NCBI GenBank assembly: GCA_003024785.1
Contig: PUQB01000008.1
Coordinates: 250,868-314,867 of the forward strand
Direction: 5' to 3'
Length of the DNA: 64,000 bases
From: Selaginella tamariscina
Taxonomy: Eukaryota > Streptophyta > Lycopodiopsida > Selaginellales > Selaginellaceae
This document shows, in pieces, positions 22,151-33,555 of the stretch. The notes under the pieces are model-generated. The model was not told the origin of the DNA and made no database searches. It saw only the letters and a program-made list of their open reading frames with translations. Position 1 is the stretch's first letter; the number at the start of each line of letters is the position of its first letter. The position numbers and the translations under genes are program-made.

Positions 22151-23336
22151 GACGGCTGGTGGCGCGGCTTACCTCAGCTGAACGGTATTCCCTCATCTAG
22201 TGAGTGGCTTTGTAGGACCATGTGCGGCATCCCCTCGCGGCGTCTAGACGGTCGTGATTGATGGGGTGAATCCTCCTTGCCCCGAGACGGTATCCCCTCG
22301 TCTGGTGATGATTGCAGCTCTACTGTGTGCCCTGGCGGATTTCCCTCGTGGGGCCGGTACAGTGCTAGTCACTCGGGCGAATCTCCCTTGCCCTGGACGG
22401 AATCCCCTTGTCCCTTGTCCAAAGTGGCCACTATGCAACCCCCCTTACTGGTGCCTCCTCCCAGTTCGTCATCTCATTGACGTCTAATCGCCTTCGCATA
22501 GGTGGTCGTCCATGTGTACCCCGGCCTTTCGAGGCCTTGGGTTCTCATCTTGGTAACCACCCTGGCCTACTGCATCGTCCGATTGGCTGAACTCCTTGTG
22601 CAGAGGTTGCCTTATTGGCAGTCGATGCCCCTCCCTACAAGGGCCTTCCGAATGAGGCTCTTTCTCCCCTCTTTTTAGGCAGCCATGGGCCCCCACCTTA
22701 CCCTAGTGGGTGACGACGGCCCTAAGTTTCCTACCTTATGTCCGTCATGGCGCTAGCCACACTGGACCTTTGGCTCACATCCCCCGTCGCTATTCGTGTT
22801 GCTTTCGCCCCCTCGAGATTCCTGCCTCCGCCGCAGGCCTACCCTTTCCTGGGGTTGTCCTGTGCGGGGTTTCCTCCTTCAAGGATACTCGTCAAACACC
22901 GATTCTGCTCTTTGGTGTGAGAGCTCATCGTGGCTGTCACTTTTGCCTACGTCGAGAGGTGGAGGGCTTCCATCGTCCTACCATCCATCCCACTCTGCAT
23001 CGTAGGTCATTGTCGGGCGAAGTCACCCGTCCGGGTGCTACTCATTCCCGCATGCTGCTGTACATGGACTGACGTTCGCGCTGGTGTGCTGAGTTTACCG
23101 CTGCTCAGAGATTCAGCCATGCGGTATTTATGTTGTTCCCTTGGGTAGGTGAGACAGGGGATGATTGCAGCAACCGAGGTGCCTCGCTGCCTTCCATCAA
23201 CCTCCCTCAGCCAGCCCGTCGCATCCTCCTGGTCAGCTGTTGCTCGTCGATCTTTATTTGTTCGAACGAGTTAATCCCGGCTCTCCTTCGGGCCGCAACT
23301 CTACTTTCTATAGTGAACTCCCCCTGTGTACTATTT

Positions 23337-23354
23337 ATCCCTCCGTGGTTGCCA
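23337..23354 (-). other. G5 primer-binding site candidate
   Basis: Four bases downstream (in element sense) of the 5' LTR end the minus strand reads TGGCAACCACGGAGGGAT. It starts with TGG, as expected for complementarity to a tRNA CCA end, and matches the site of G7 at 17 of 18 positions. The tRNA is not identified. Confidence 0.6.
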
Positions 23355-23358
23355 CAAA

Positions 23359-24035
23359 TGGTCGTCGGGGACTCCACATGCCAAATGTGGTGCTTCTCAG
23401 GAAGTCTCAGTGGTCGCCAGGACACTGTGGATAGCGTTCAACTCTAGGGGTTTGAATCGGCAAGCCGGTCTTACCTTGGAAGTAATGGAAGGTGTTGAAT
23501 GGCCTCTACCCGGACGCCGCGAGGGTCCGTGTACAGGGTGGGGGAGTTCTACTATGGTGATTTGGCAGAGAGCGTGGCTGAGCCTAGGAGTGGGACAAGC
23601 AGGGAATCCCCACTTGTAAGGTGAATAGGAGTATGGATATATTTATAATGTCTGCCTGAGTACAAACTATCTCCGACAAGGGAGCAAGATATAAGACGCA
23701 AACCTGACTCCCAAAAAGACCCCAACCCACTACTAGCCTTCCTACTTATATAGTGGGTCACCTAGCGCTACACCCTAGGTACAGGTGGCACCTTCTTACT
23801 GGTCTGCCGCCCTGTGATAGAGTCTTGTCTGACTCATTTATGTGCCTCCTTTACACGTGCTGTCTTGCGTACCCTAGATAGTTGATTCGGACGATCGGAT
23901 CTACTCCTGGTTACGCCATCGTCTGACATTTGTCACCATCAGTTCGTACTTGCGGTACCTTCCTTATCCGGCGCTTCATCATGTCGCTCGTCCGTGCCGG
24001 CTGGCCATTTGACGGTGTCAGACCACCGTCAACCA
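23359..24035 (-). repeat. G5 5' LTR
   Basis: It is 677 bp and pairs with 16498-17168. In minus orientation it starts TGGTTGACGGTGGTC, contains CACTATATAAG as a likely TATA box, and ends GACGACCA. Confidence 0.9.
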
Positions 24036-24092
24036 AAGTTAGGGTTTTTGGACTAATGGGAGATACATATTTCTATATTCCGAGCTCTCACA
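24036..24092 (+). repeat. G4 5' LTR, right part
   Basis: After the second AAGTT the sequence TTAGGGTTTTTGGACTAATG continues the G4 LTR exactly as at 28686-28706 and ends CTCTCACA at 24092, as the 3' LTR does at 28739. Confidence 0.9.
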
Positions 24093-24245
24093 TTGGTGGA
24101 GGTGAGGGGCACCTCTAATTGTCCCTAAGGAGCGCTCGGATTTGTGTCTTTTTATAAATCTTCTTTGTCTTCTTAAGATATAGCTTCTCCATTGTCTAGT
24201 TCTATTCTTTCCTTGTAGATTTTGTCATTTCTTCTCTTTTCGTCC

Positions 24246-24841
24246 ATGGATGCACAACAGGTAAATCCTTCGTCTGTGAAGCAACTATTTATGCAATTGT
24301 TGGATGCCATGCGGATGCAACTGACAATCATTTTTCATTGATGGCGGCATTCATAGCCCATGTGACTCTTCCTCCTATTCTTGTTGCAAATTCTCGCGTA
24401 TAGCCGAATTTCTTTTGCAAAAATCCTAGGGATGATGTGTACCATTGGTTTGACCACTTCATCGTGGTCGCTATATATCATTCATGGGATGGTGCTCAGT
24501 GTTTGCACGAGTTTCCTACTTGTCTTCATGGGATGGTGTTGCAATGGTACAATGGTCTGGACATTGCAACTTGTGGGGATTGAAGTATTCTTTCAAAGAT
24601 CTTCAAACATGCTTTTGGGCATGCGGATGACCGTGACAATGCTTTTCAGTAGTTGCATTGTATTTGTTAGGAGCCATCTGAGTTGGTGATGCAGTTTGGT
24701 GTTCACTTTCGGAGCCTTTTGCTACGTGTAGAGCCTAACATGTTAGAATGCATCAAGTTAAGTATGTTGTGGCCAGCACTTCATCAAGACCTTGTGGGGC
24801 TTGTGCATGCACTAACTCTAGTGACTCTTGATGATGCTTGC
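24246..24841 (+). pseudogene. G4 gag, N-terminal part
   Basis: It starts at the ATG at 24246 (MDAQQVNPSSVKQLFMQLLD), then frame breaks. The recognisable capsid segment is at 24683-24841 (VMQFGVHFRSLLLRVEPNML, LVTLDDAC). The frame is cut at 24841 by the inversion; the codons that should follow are found on the minus strand starting near 26043. Confidence 0.7.
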
Positions 24842-26043
24842 AAAATTGAATGCTCCCATCCGGCTTCGTCACAATATGAGGTTCACACACCCAAGGACTT
24901 CGAGATTTTTAAATAACACCCTTCTCTAACATCTCCTTAACATTCGCTCGTAAGATCTTGAGCTCCTTTGGTGACCGACGCCGAATAGGTACCTTGATTG
25001 GCTTAGCATCCTTAGTTAGAATAGGGTGGCGTGTCACAATCTTGGCCCCAAATGACAAGTCGAAGTTAAAAAGATCAGCATACTCCTTCTTGAGTTAATC
25101 AACAATTGCAGCACGACGATCATCTGATGGATTCAGAGAGGGAAAGGCAGAGCATGAAGGGAAGATGGTTGGAAGTAAGGGTGAAACAAAAGTGATGGAA
25201 GCAAAGGTGAAAGTAAATGGACGAAGTGGAATACATGTAAGAGGAATGGAAGAAAGATGAGGGAGAGTCAAATAAGGGAGAGACTTTTTAAAGTCACACT
25301 TGGCATGGTTGAGAGTCAACCAATCCATATCAAGAATAAGGAGAAAAGCTTGACTCGGCACCACTTGTAAAGATTGACGCTCAAGCTCATGATCATCCAT
25401 ACAAACAACTATGTTAACTTCATCTCGCAAACAAGCTCAAGTGTGTTCGTTGCCGTACAAAATGAAGATTGGTTCTACCACTCGACGTAAATGAAGGTTG
25501 CAACATGTAGCAATAGACTGAAAAATAGAGGACAAACTTAAACCTATATCCACCAATACTGAAAGGAAAACAGGACATGGCGTGTGATTAAATCGAACTT
25601 AAAAAGTGAAGACTGGATGAACTGATGCCGAGTGAACCCCTTGATGATACTCCCGAAAGAAAGCGGAGGGATCACTAACTTATTCGCACGAGGACTCCCC
25701 TCTACTCGTGCAATTTGTCATTTCCCGGAAGATCCGTCGCATCAAGACCTTCTACAGCGATGCCAATCGAAACATTTATTGATGCCAAGGCCTCCATCCT
25801 GAAAATGGAGGATGCCAATCGGGAAACAGTTGATAGCGCTGATATGTGTGTCCAACCTCATCACAAGCCCAACAATAAACTGCACATTCACATCCTCGTC
25901 CACGGGCCCAACCTTGTGTTGATACATGAGCAGCAACTGCATCAACCTCCATTGGAGCAGGACCATCCCCACATGAAATGGAACGAGAGAATGTGACGTT
26001 GCAAGTGGGAGAGGTGATGACTCATATCGTTGTGTTAGCCTCA
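24842..26043 (-). pseudogene. G4 inverted block: gag end, zinc knuckle, protease, RT fingers
   Basis: Within a plus-strand element this block codes on the minus strand. From 26043 leftwards it has VRLTQRYESS (gag), CWACDEVGHTYQR (a degenerate knuckle, about 25845), LVDIGLSLSSIFQSIA (protease with D-I-G, about 25530), LILDMDWLTLNHAKCDF (25330-25280), LKKEYADLFNFDLSFGAKIV and VKEMLEKGVI (25080-24920), and KSRSPW...TKPDGSIQF (24910-24845). Both cut points fall inside codons whose partners lie directly across the junction. Confidence 0.85.
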
Positions 26044-27120
26044 CATCGACTATCGCCCACTAAATGATGTAACCATTTCAGATATGTACCCACTTCTTCA
26101 TACTACAGACCTTTTAAATTGACTGGGGTAGAGCTGTTGGTTCACCAAGTTAGATCTCGCCTCTGGATATTGGCAAGTTCCAATGATTGACATGGACATT
26201 CCCAAGACTATTTTTCGGACACTATTTGGCCTATATGAGTTCTTGGTGATGCCTTTTGGTTTAAGTAATGCTCCAGCGACTTTTCAGCGTATGATAGATG
26301 AGGTTCTCTACGATATGCCAAAGGTGACTACCGACTTCATTGATGATGTTTTAATCAACTCGGATGGAACATGGGAGGAGCATGTTGGTGATGTACGTAA
26401 GGTTTTGGATCGGCTGCGGGAAGTTGGTTTGAAGCTAAAGCCATCTAAGTGTGTGTTTGGATCCAAGGACACCACTTATTTGGGTTATCGTATTTCACGT
26501 GAAGGTTTGCAAGTCGATCTTGACAAACTTGTTGCAGTTTTGAAGTTCCCTACGCCAAAGTGTATGAATGATGTATAATATCTGGGTCATTTTGTGAATC
26601 ATTTTTCATATCATACTGCACCATTGCGGGTGTTGCTGAAGTCGTTAATGACTTCTTTCGTTTGGGCTAAGGATTGCAAGCAGGCATTTGCAGATCTTAA
26701 TGAGCTGTTGATGACTCCTCTAGTTTTGACATACTCAGATTACACTCATTCTTTCATCTTGCGCGTAGATGCTTCTGACATCAGTCTCATAGGCATATTG
26801 TTGTAGAAGAGTACAAGTGTCCCTGGCCAACGACATCCCATTGCGTACATTAGCCATACGTTGCAACCAACAGAGGTGAACTACTCCACGATTGAAAAGG
26901 AGTGTCTAGCAGCAGTTTGGGGTTTTGAGAAGCTCCATGCCTACTTGCATGGTTCTCGAACGTTGTTGGAAGGCGATCATGCAGCAGTCACTTTGTTGTT
27001 AAAGCGAAAGAATTTAATTGGTCGTACTGCTTGGTGGGCTTTGAAGCTTCAAATTTACGACTTTGAAGTTGTTCATCGCCTCGGGAGTTCCATGAATGAT
27101 GCTGATGCTCTTTCTTGAGC
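26044..27120 (+). pseudogene. G4 reverse transcriptase palm and RNase H
   Basis: The block begins IDYRPLNDVTISDMYPLL, then FTKLDLASGYWQVPM (stop nearby), FRTLFGLYEFLVMPFGLSNA and DFIDDVLINSDGTWEEHV, where FIDD replaces the usual Y-x-DD. The thumb is GLKLKPSKCVFGSKDTTYLG. RNase H follows (SFILRVDASDISLIGILL, stop, NYSTIEKECLAAVWGFEKLH, DFEVVHRLGSSMNDADALS). Residue order is normal for gypsy. Confidence 0.9.
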
Positions 27121-27229
27121 TCCTCTTCCACCTTCTCTCTTTTCTTTTGCCCCTGAGGAGCCAGTTATTCCAGCATCAGTGAACTTTTTAGACAAAGATT
27201 TTGTACCATCAGCATTTGTTATGCTTGAC

Positions 27230-28560
27230 GTTTAGTGTCTGCAGAATGCAAAGTTAGATTTGTCATCTTTGGATGAGGTTCGGAAAGTTCAAAAGGTTGA
27301 GCTGTGGATTCAAAAGCTTCGTGATGGATTTGAGAATCCTGCATCACTTGCTGATGACTTACCTTTTAAGCATTTACATTCATAATATCGCCTTCAAGAT
27401 GACCTTTTTTTATTTTGTGGGGACTAATCCAAATGATCATTTACGGTTGGTAGTGCCTTTGGTCTTCATTCCATGCTTCCCCATGCTTACCATGACTCTC
27501 TTGTTCTTGGCGGGCACATGGAACATCGTTGTGTGATGGAGAAGCTGCATAGATCTTTCTACTGGCTAGAGTTGTGAGGAGATGTGATTCAGTATGTACG
27601 TAGTTGTGTGTGGTGCCAAACTCGCAATACTCCCCCGTGTACTTCGGAAGGACGGTTGGAGTCAATTGCAGTTTCTTGTCCATTTGAGTTGGTGGCTTTT
27701 GATCTGATGGGACCTTTTCCGCGGTTGACTACTGGCAACGAGTACGTTATTATTGCTTCTGAGTACCTAACTCGTTAGGTGGAAGTTAGTGCTCTTGCTA
27801 GTCCGACTACTTCTGTTGTTGGTCAGTTTCTCTTTAATCGGTCATGTTTCAGCATTCTTGTCTGGAGTAAATTCTCTGGAACAATGGTCCTGCATTTATG
27901 ACTAAGGCATTTCATATCTTGATGTCTCGACTAGGGATATGCCACACTTTCACAAGTGCTTATCATCCTTAGACGGATGGTTTGGTGGAACGGTTCTTCA
28001 GAACCTTCAAGGGGATGATCGCGAAGTATTGAACTTCAACATTTGAATTGGGATGGTTATTTGTCGTCTCTCCGATATGTTTATGTCATTGGAATATAAT
28101 GTTCTTTTGGTACTTCCCCATATAAGCTCTTATATGGTCATGACCTGGTGTTGTCGACGAAATTGGGTCTGCCTTCTTGGTTACCACAAGCTGTTGATGC
28201 TAAGTCATGGGATCGGTATCTGATGAGCATTCTTCCATTAGTTTTGTTGCGGAGTCAGCATAACACTTGGCCACGTACAAGTAGGACAACAACAATGTTA
28301 CAACTCACATCATTGTCCTCCTAAGAGTCTCCTTCCTTAATGGAAAGAACCGTATTGAGTGTTACGACAAGTAGAGCCGCAAGTTTATAAAGTTTAGCAC
28401 GACATTTAACCCAATCCCCGGGAGATTGTACATGTGCAACGGTTGAAGCATTTTATGCAACGGGAACAAGTTGTGCTGCCTACAAATCCACTAGTGCCTC
28501 CTCCTAATTTCCTCTAGATCTGGCCCCATTTACTAGAGAACCCTAACCAACTTACATCCT
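27230..28560 (+). pseudogene. G4 integrase
   Basis: The zinc-binding region ends YVRSCVWCQTRNTPP (27595-27640). The core starts FELVAFDLMGPFPRLTTGNE (27690-27740) with the first catalytic aspartate, and continues through heavily mutated codons (GLPSWLPQAVDAKSWD near 28165-28215) to a decayed C-terminal domain. Many stops and shifts. Confidence 0.82.
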
Positions 28561-28577
28561 TCCAAGAGGAGGAGTGA

Positions 28578-28739
28578 TGTAAGATCCATGTGTACCGCTG
28601 CATATGCACATACTATTATTAGTGTAGTGGGTTTTAATAGCTGTTAGATTAGTTTCAATATGGACCACTCGTTCCTATATATAAATTAGGGTTTTTGGAC
28701 TAATGGGAAATACACATTTATATATTGCTAACTCTCACA
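28578..28739 (+). repeat. G4 3' LTR
   Basis: It is 162 bp, TGTAAGATCC...CTCTCACA, directly after the purine tract AGAGGAGGAGTGA and followed by the target duplicate ATACT (28740-28744). Confidence 0.9.
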
Positions 28740-28744
28740 ATACT

Positions 28745-29056
28745 ATTAAACTAATGTTTTTAAAACACAACAAATTAATTGTGGGTTTTTGTAAAATTGT
28801 GAAAATAATAAGCTATTAGGATGGGGCCTATCACCTATTTATGTGTGTTAAACTCGGTTGAAGTATATAATCTCTCTCACACACACACGCATGCACACAC
28901 ATGAACACCGGCAGCAGCAGCCTGCACGTCCTAGTGGATATGCTATGCAAACGGCTTGGGCATCTGGAATTTGCACACGCAATTTCTAATATTTGTCGAT
29001 TGATTATATCTAAATTTAGGAGACCCTCAAATCTAGCTAATGACTGTCGCCATTTT
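28745..29056. other. Short intergenic stretch between G4 and the DNA transposon
   Basis: No gene. A TCTCACAC/CACACG microsatellite is at 28872-28900. Confidence 0.6.
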
Positions 29057-29155
29057 GGAGGCTTGGGGCCCATGAGGCCTAGGCTCGAATATTCTAGAAT
29101 ATTCTAGAATTTTTAGAATATTCTTCTTCTGGCGGCAGTATTAGCCTCAGTCGGC
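29057..29155 (+). repeat. Left terminal arm with heat-shock-element-like array
   Basis: The arm reads GGAGGCTTGGGG...GAGGCC and then alternating GAA and TTC triplets spaced by two bases from 29087 to 29129 (GAATATTCTAGAATATTC and onward). This is the nGAAnnTTCn pattern of heat-shock elements. CAGTCGGC follows at 29148-29155. Confidence 0.65.
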
Positions 29156-29288
29156 AAAAAAAAATTCTAGTAAAACTGTTGTATTTCTACCTTATTCTTT
29201 TTTATATTAGCTTAATTTATTACTCAATACACATTAGCTAAAGTTTCTTCTTTCATCTTAAGTAAAGCTGCAGTTCTCGAACCACCAG

Positions 29289-32200
29289 CTAGGCTTGGAC
29301 GTGGAGGTGTCTGAGTAGGTATTCCTCTGGTCTAATATTCTCTGCTAGCTTGTTTGTTGCCAGCCTAGAGAGTTTGAAACTCTTCTTGGTTCCTATAATA
29401 TTCCTTCCGAGCTCAACGGCAGCTAACAACGATGATCCGATTCCGGAACCAATATCCCAAACTAGGTCGCTAGGTCTACTGAGACGCTCGATCAAAGCTG
29501 CATGAGTCGAACACTCTTCGATTGAATCATCATCCTGCACAAACTTCCATTAGGATAAACAGAGTAAAGTACTTCCTTACCAAGCCTCTTGAAAACGGTC
29601 GGCAATATCGACGAGGATTGTGTTCGTCAACGCCAGAGGGTTTGGCCTCTTCGACTTCTTCTCAGAGCTTTGCAACACCAAGAGAACCAACAAGTTATCC
29701 TGCCACATAGACCAAGTTAAACTTGAACTTGAATTGCTAGCTTACCTTAATTTTGTCACGGTATCCCCAGCCTGTGCACGGTAGACGCTATAAGTCCCTA
29801 CAACCTCCAAGTTGATTACCGCAGCCGCCTGAATCACCGCCGAAATAGAAGGAGAACTCGTGAAGACGACCATGAAACCACTCGCTGCCAAGTGCATTCC
29901 ACTGAACTGCAAGGCCTCCTCAAACTTCACCGGATCTAGCTGCACAATGTCCTTGTTGATGCTAGCACCTTCATATATACAAGCTCATTGGGCAAGTCGA
30001 GGATGATGAGGTTGAAGCCGTATTCACCTACCACTTCCTGGAACACCGTTTGTGACTCAGCCATATGTTGTCTGTCAACTTGTTGTCGGAGCTTGGTGTA
30101 CACCTCTGTCTGAGAAGTACCCGGCTCAAGAAAGACATGCTCATCTCCTCCATATCGCACATAGCCAGGTCATAGGATCCACGGGATGTAGCTAGTGTTG
30201 GGATGAAGGTCATCAAGTTGTCCTTGATGTCCAAACCAGCTACAAGTGGCTGCACCTCATTGATTGTAAAGTCGATTGCCAGTGGAGGTGCTATAGAAGA
30301 GCTTGGTCTCGCTCCCGATCCCTTTGCAGGTGTAGTTGTCTTCCGCACCGTCTTCTTCATCTTGCTCTTCTTGATAGCCTCTACTTTGTCCAGCTCCCAA
30401 ACAATCGCTGTAGATCATTGCCATGCACGTTGAACAGTGAGCTCTCCCAAGCTGGTGGCTGTTGCGACGGACAGTCGAGCTAGAATGGAACATGCTCCCG
30501 TTCGAACGGTGTTAGAGCTCCTCTACTCTTCGACCACATGTGAGGCTCGCTTGTATGATCTGTCCATAGCTTCATCGTCTGAGACGGTGCCATTTTCTTT
30601 GCCAGTATGAACCTGTAACACAAAGTTAGTCAGTAGCAATGCTGGACTGAAAGCTTACCTCTATATCATCCACACGCAGACTCCTCACGCTCCAGAAACT
30701 CATTCGGCTCCATCAAATAAGTGAACCGTATGTAGTCATGGAAGGGCTGAAAGACCAGGCACTTGCTCCGAGTTTGCATCTCGTCAAACCAGCTCATGAA
30801 GTCGACATCCGTTCCAACTTCTTCACCATCCTCTCGCAACCCCTTAAGGATCTGAATGGCTTCCTCGTGCACAGCCTTCCAATATAAGTCCAAGGTGAAT
30901 CACTTAATCCACTCTTTGTCCTGCATGCCTGGTAGCCCAAGTGTCTGTTGTTCTGCCTTGGATTCAAGACGAGTGAGCTTGTTCAAGTATCGGAGTCGCA
31001 ACATGTTTGGAATCTTCGCCTTTGACATTGCGTACAGCTTCTCAATGCCCATCCAGCGACACTGCTTATGAGAGATGTTCGTCACCTTCTAACCACTCCT
31101 CCCCCAACTTTGGGTCTATGATAGAGAGGAACTTGTGCATACGCTTGTCATGCTTCTTGTACACTAGCTGCTTCAGGTTCAGCTCAAGTTGTGGATTGCC
31201 TTTAGCACTGGTGACTGCTCTATCGAGATCATCGTCGATCTCATTCTGCACATAGAATAAGTTAAAAACTTCTTTCCTATAATTCAAATCGGAGGTTACC
31301 TTGAAAAGGATCTTTGTGCAGATCAGGTTTGGAAGAGGATGCCAAGCCGTCTTTCCTGTTGCACTCTCCTTCCACTTCGCACCTCAAGACGATCAACCTC
31401 CGTGAGTGACTCAAGGATTTTCTGAGTTCCTTTCAGTACTAGTGCATACCGCCTTTACAGCGAGGAGAATATGTGGTAGCATTGTTTCCACAGATGTTGC
31501 TGAAGATCTGTTCAATGAAACTGTAAGTCTAGACCTTAACGAAAAAAAAAGAAAATACTCACATGTTTATCGATTGGAACATCGAAACCAGTTGAAGATT
31601 GTCGAGGAAATGATAACGCAATAGCAATAGATGGTTGTCCTCTGCATCCTCCGGTAGAGCTTCTGCAAAGAAGCCTATGGTTCCCGTCCTAGCAGCTGAA
31701 CTTCGGTTTGAGAGTCTCGAAGCCCACTGTTTGTACTCCGGCTGAGTAAGAGCTTGCTCGAAAGAGACTACTGAACCGTGTCCTTCGACAGCTCCGATAG
31801 CTCCTCAGCAGTGAGTGGATCTCCGATGGACTGAATGAACAAGGCCGTGTTGCGTAGATAACCAGCCTTCTTCAATGATGACACCAACCTGTCCAAGTCC
31901 CTGGGTTCACTCGTCGAACCACCTCGTTCGAATGCATTCTACAGATGGGCACATCAGGAGGATCACCAAGCCCTTGATAGTAATTTTCGAGCAGGTTCGC
32001 TAAGCTCTCCAAATGCAGGCTAGCCGGTATGCTGTATAATCCTTCGGCTCCTTATCGCTCTTCACCTTCTTGCCTTTTGGATCAGCTTTCCCGCGGCCTC
32101 TCTTTTTGCTGACTGCCTCCTCCAAGTCGTCCTCGCTAGCTTCAACTACCTCTGTCATCTACACTTGCTCGTTCAGGACTGTAACTTCAACGGATGAAGG

Positions 32201-32415
32201 AGGCAACTGACGAGCTCTCCGGGAAATCTGTGATGGTTGATGGAGGCTGCTCCTTCAACTGGTACTACTTCAGACTGAGTCACTGGAGGATCCTCCTTTG
32301 CTACATTAGATGGTTCTCCTCTCTTGCCTCGCTTGTGCTTCGATATCCTCTTCTCTTCCCGTGGCTCTTCATCAGGCGCAGTCTCTAACAGACGTTTTGA
32401 AGCTCTCACCATTTT
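29289..32415 (-). pseudogene. DNA N4/N6-methyltransferase-like gene of the transposon
   Basis: On the minus strand the gene starts around 32410 (VRASKRLLETAPDEEPREEK) with a basic, acidic and NLS-like N-terminus (KHKRGKRG; KKRGRGKADPKGKKVKS). A helical middle follows (31287-30666: NPQLELNLKQLVYKKHDKRM, FHDYIRFTYLMEPNEFLERE). The catalytic part has NLIILDLPNE (about 30005-29975, position of the DPPY motif IV), GFMVVFTSSPSISAVIQAA, VVGTYSVYRAQ, and after two short introns STHAALIERLSRPSDLVWDI then GSGIGSSLLAAVELGRNIIG (29430, position of the SAM-binding motif I). Motif IV before motif I fits the beta-type amino-methyltransferases. GT-AG introns of about 46-47 bases are visible at 29699-29745 and 29535-29580. 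DLPN replaces DPPY and several frame breaks exist (one in a TATATA run near 29970), so activity is doubtful. Confidence 0.62.
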
Positions 32416-32489
32416 GTAAACTTTGGAAAGCAAACACACAAGTCAATTGATTAGGAGACAAAATAAAAAATAAAAATCAAAGATGACTA

Positions 32490-33090
32490 ACCTTGTGGCT
32501 GCCGACTCAAGCTAGATGGTGCTGACCCTCTCAGTCGGCACAGAAAGTAGAAGAGCATATCCTGCCGACTAAGACAGGTTGGTGCCGACCCTCTCAGACG
32601 GCACTAAGAGATAATGGTGCCGACTGAGCTAGGATGGTGCCGTCCCTCTCAGATGGCACAAATGAAGACCCATTAACTTTGAAAAAAACATTGTGATACG
32701 AACTTGAGCCGCAAAGCAAAAAATAAACAAATTGAAAATACCTTGTGGCTTGCCGACTGAACCAGGATGGTGCTGTCACTCTCAGTTGGCACAAATGGGA
32801 AGACCCTTTATCTCTGGGATTCCGACACAAATGGGAAGACCATTAACTCTGGAAAAAAAAAACATTGTGATACGATACTTGAGCCGCAAAGCAAAAAATA
32901 AACAAATTGAAAATACCTTGTGGTTGCTGACTGAACCAGGATGGTGCCGTCACTCTCAATCGGCACAAATGGGAAGACCATTAACTCTGAAAAATAAATT
33001 ATTTGAGCCGTAAATCATAAAATAAAAAATTGCACATACCTTGTGGCCACCGACTGAGCAGGATGGTGCCAACAATCTAAATTGGCATAG
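32490..33090. repeat. Tandem GCCGACTGA/TCAGTCGGC repeat zone between the divergent genes
   Basis: About four diverged units of 110-180 bases contain ACCTTGTGG, TGCCGACTGA, CCAGGATGGTGCCGTC, CTCTCAGTYGGCAC and GAGCCGCAAAGCAAAAAATA. On the minus strand each has CCACAAGGTATTTTC, a splice-donor-like site, so they may be duplicated leader exons of the methyltransferase gene. The same CAGTCGGC octamer occurs in both terminal arms. Confidence 0.75.
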
Positions 33091-33555
33091 AAATCTCAAT
33101 TGATTTACTTTGGCGCTGCACAAATCAACTCGAAATGGATGGCGCCGCTCCTCTCAAGCCCCTTGGAGGAGATTTCAGAACTCAGATCTAAGATTGAAAA
33201 ACCCTAGCCGCAGTGGAAACAATAAACCTTATCTACCAAAAAACCCTAGCCGCAATGAAAATAGTGAACCCTACAGAATAAATGTGACATTAATATTTAG
33301 GGTTAATATTAAAATATGTGAATAATTGGTAAAGGTGAAGATATTTAAAATCATAAAAGGTAATAATTAAATTAAATCGGTGATACTAGAGAGGATAGCA
33401 TTAAGAACACTGTGAGTTGGGCAGCGTAGAATTAATTATATACAAAAGTGTATTCACGTTTATTATCAACGATTATAATTTTTTTTGGCGAACAAGAATG
33501 TGTTTAATCTTTTGCTTTGCTTTCCTAAACCACCGAGCTTTCTCCTTGCGTTGTC

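Larger units (their letters stand above)
16498..24035 (-). mobile_element. G5: complete GC-rich non-autonomous LTR element with gag, protease and an extra ORF
   Basis: Ends are TGGTCGTC...GTCAACCA, flanked by a perfect AAGTT duplication (16493-16497 and 24036-24040). LTRs are 16498-17168 and 23359-24035. Genes are on the minus strand: gag, an aspartic protease, then a long degraded region encoding a Pro/Gly-rich linker, a globular segment and coiled coils. I find no reverse transcriptase, RNase H or integrase motif on either strand, so it would need enzymes in trans. Base composition is far more GC-rich than the flanks. G8 at the right end of the window is a relative. Confidence 0.88.
16389..28739 (+). 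mobile_element. G4: Ty3/gypsy element with short LTRs, internally inverted and hosting G5
   Basis: The element is flanked by a perfect 5-bp duplication ATACT (16384-16388 and 28740-28744). Its LTRs are only about 162 bp; the 5' one is split by G5. Excluding G5 and the second copy of its target site the element is about 4.8 kb. Order is gag (24246), an inverted block holding zinc knuckle, protease and the RT fingers (24842-26043), RT palm, RNase H and integrase to about 28560. AGAGGAGGAG just before 28578 is the polypurine tract. All frames are broken. Confidence 0.9.

Noticed and set aside
17339..23600. Many GC-rich plus-strand frames of 60-120 codons
   Set aside because: They are antisense to G5 gag, protease and coiled-coil coding; the minus-strand reading has recognisable motifs.
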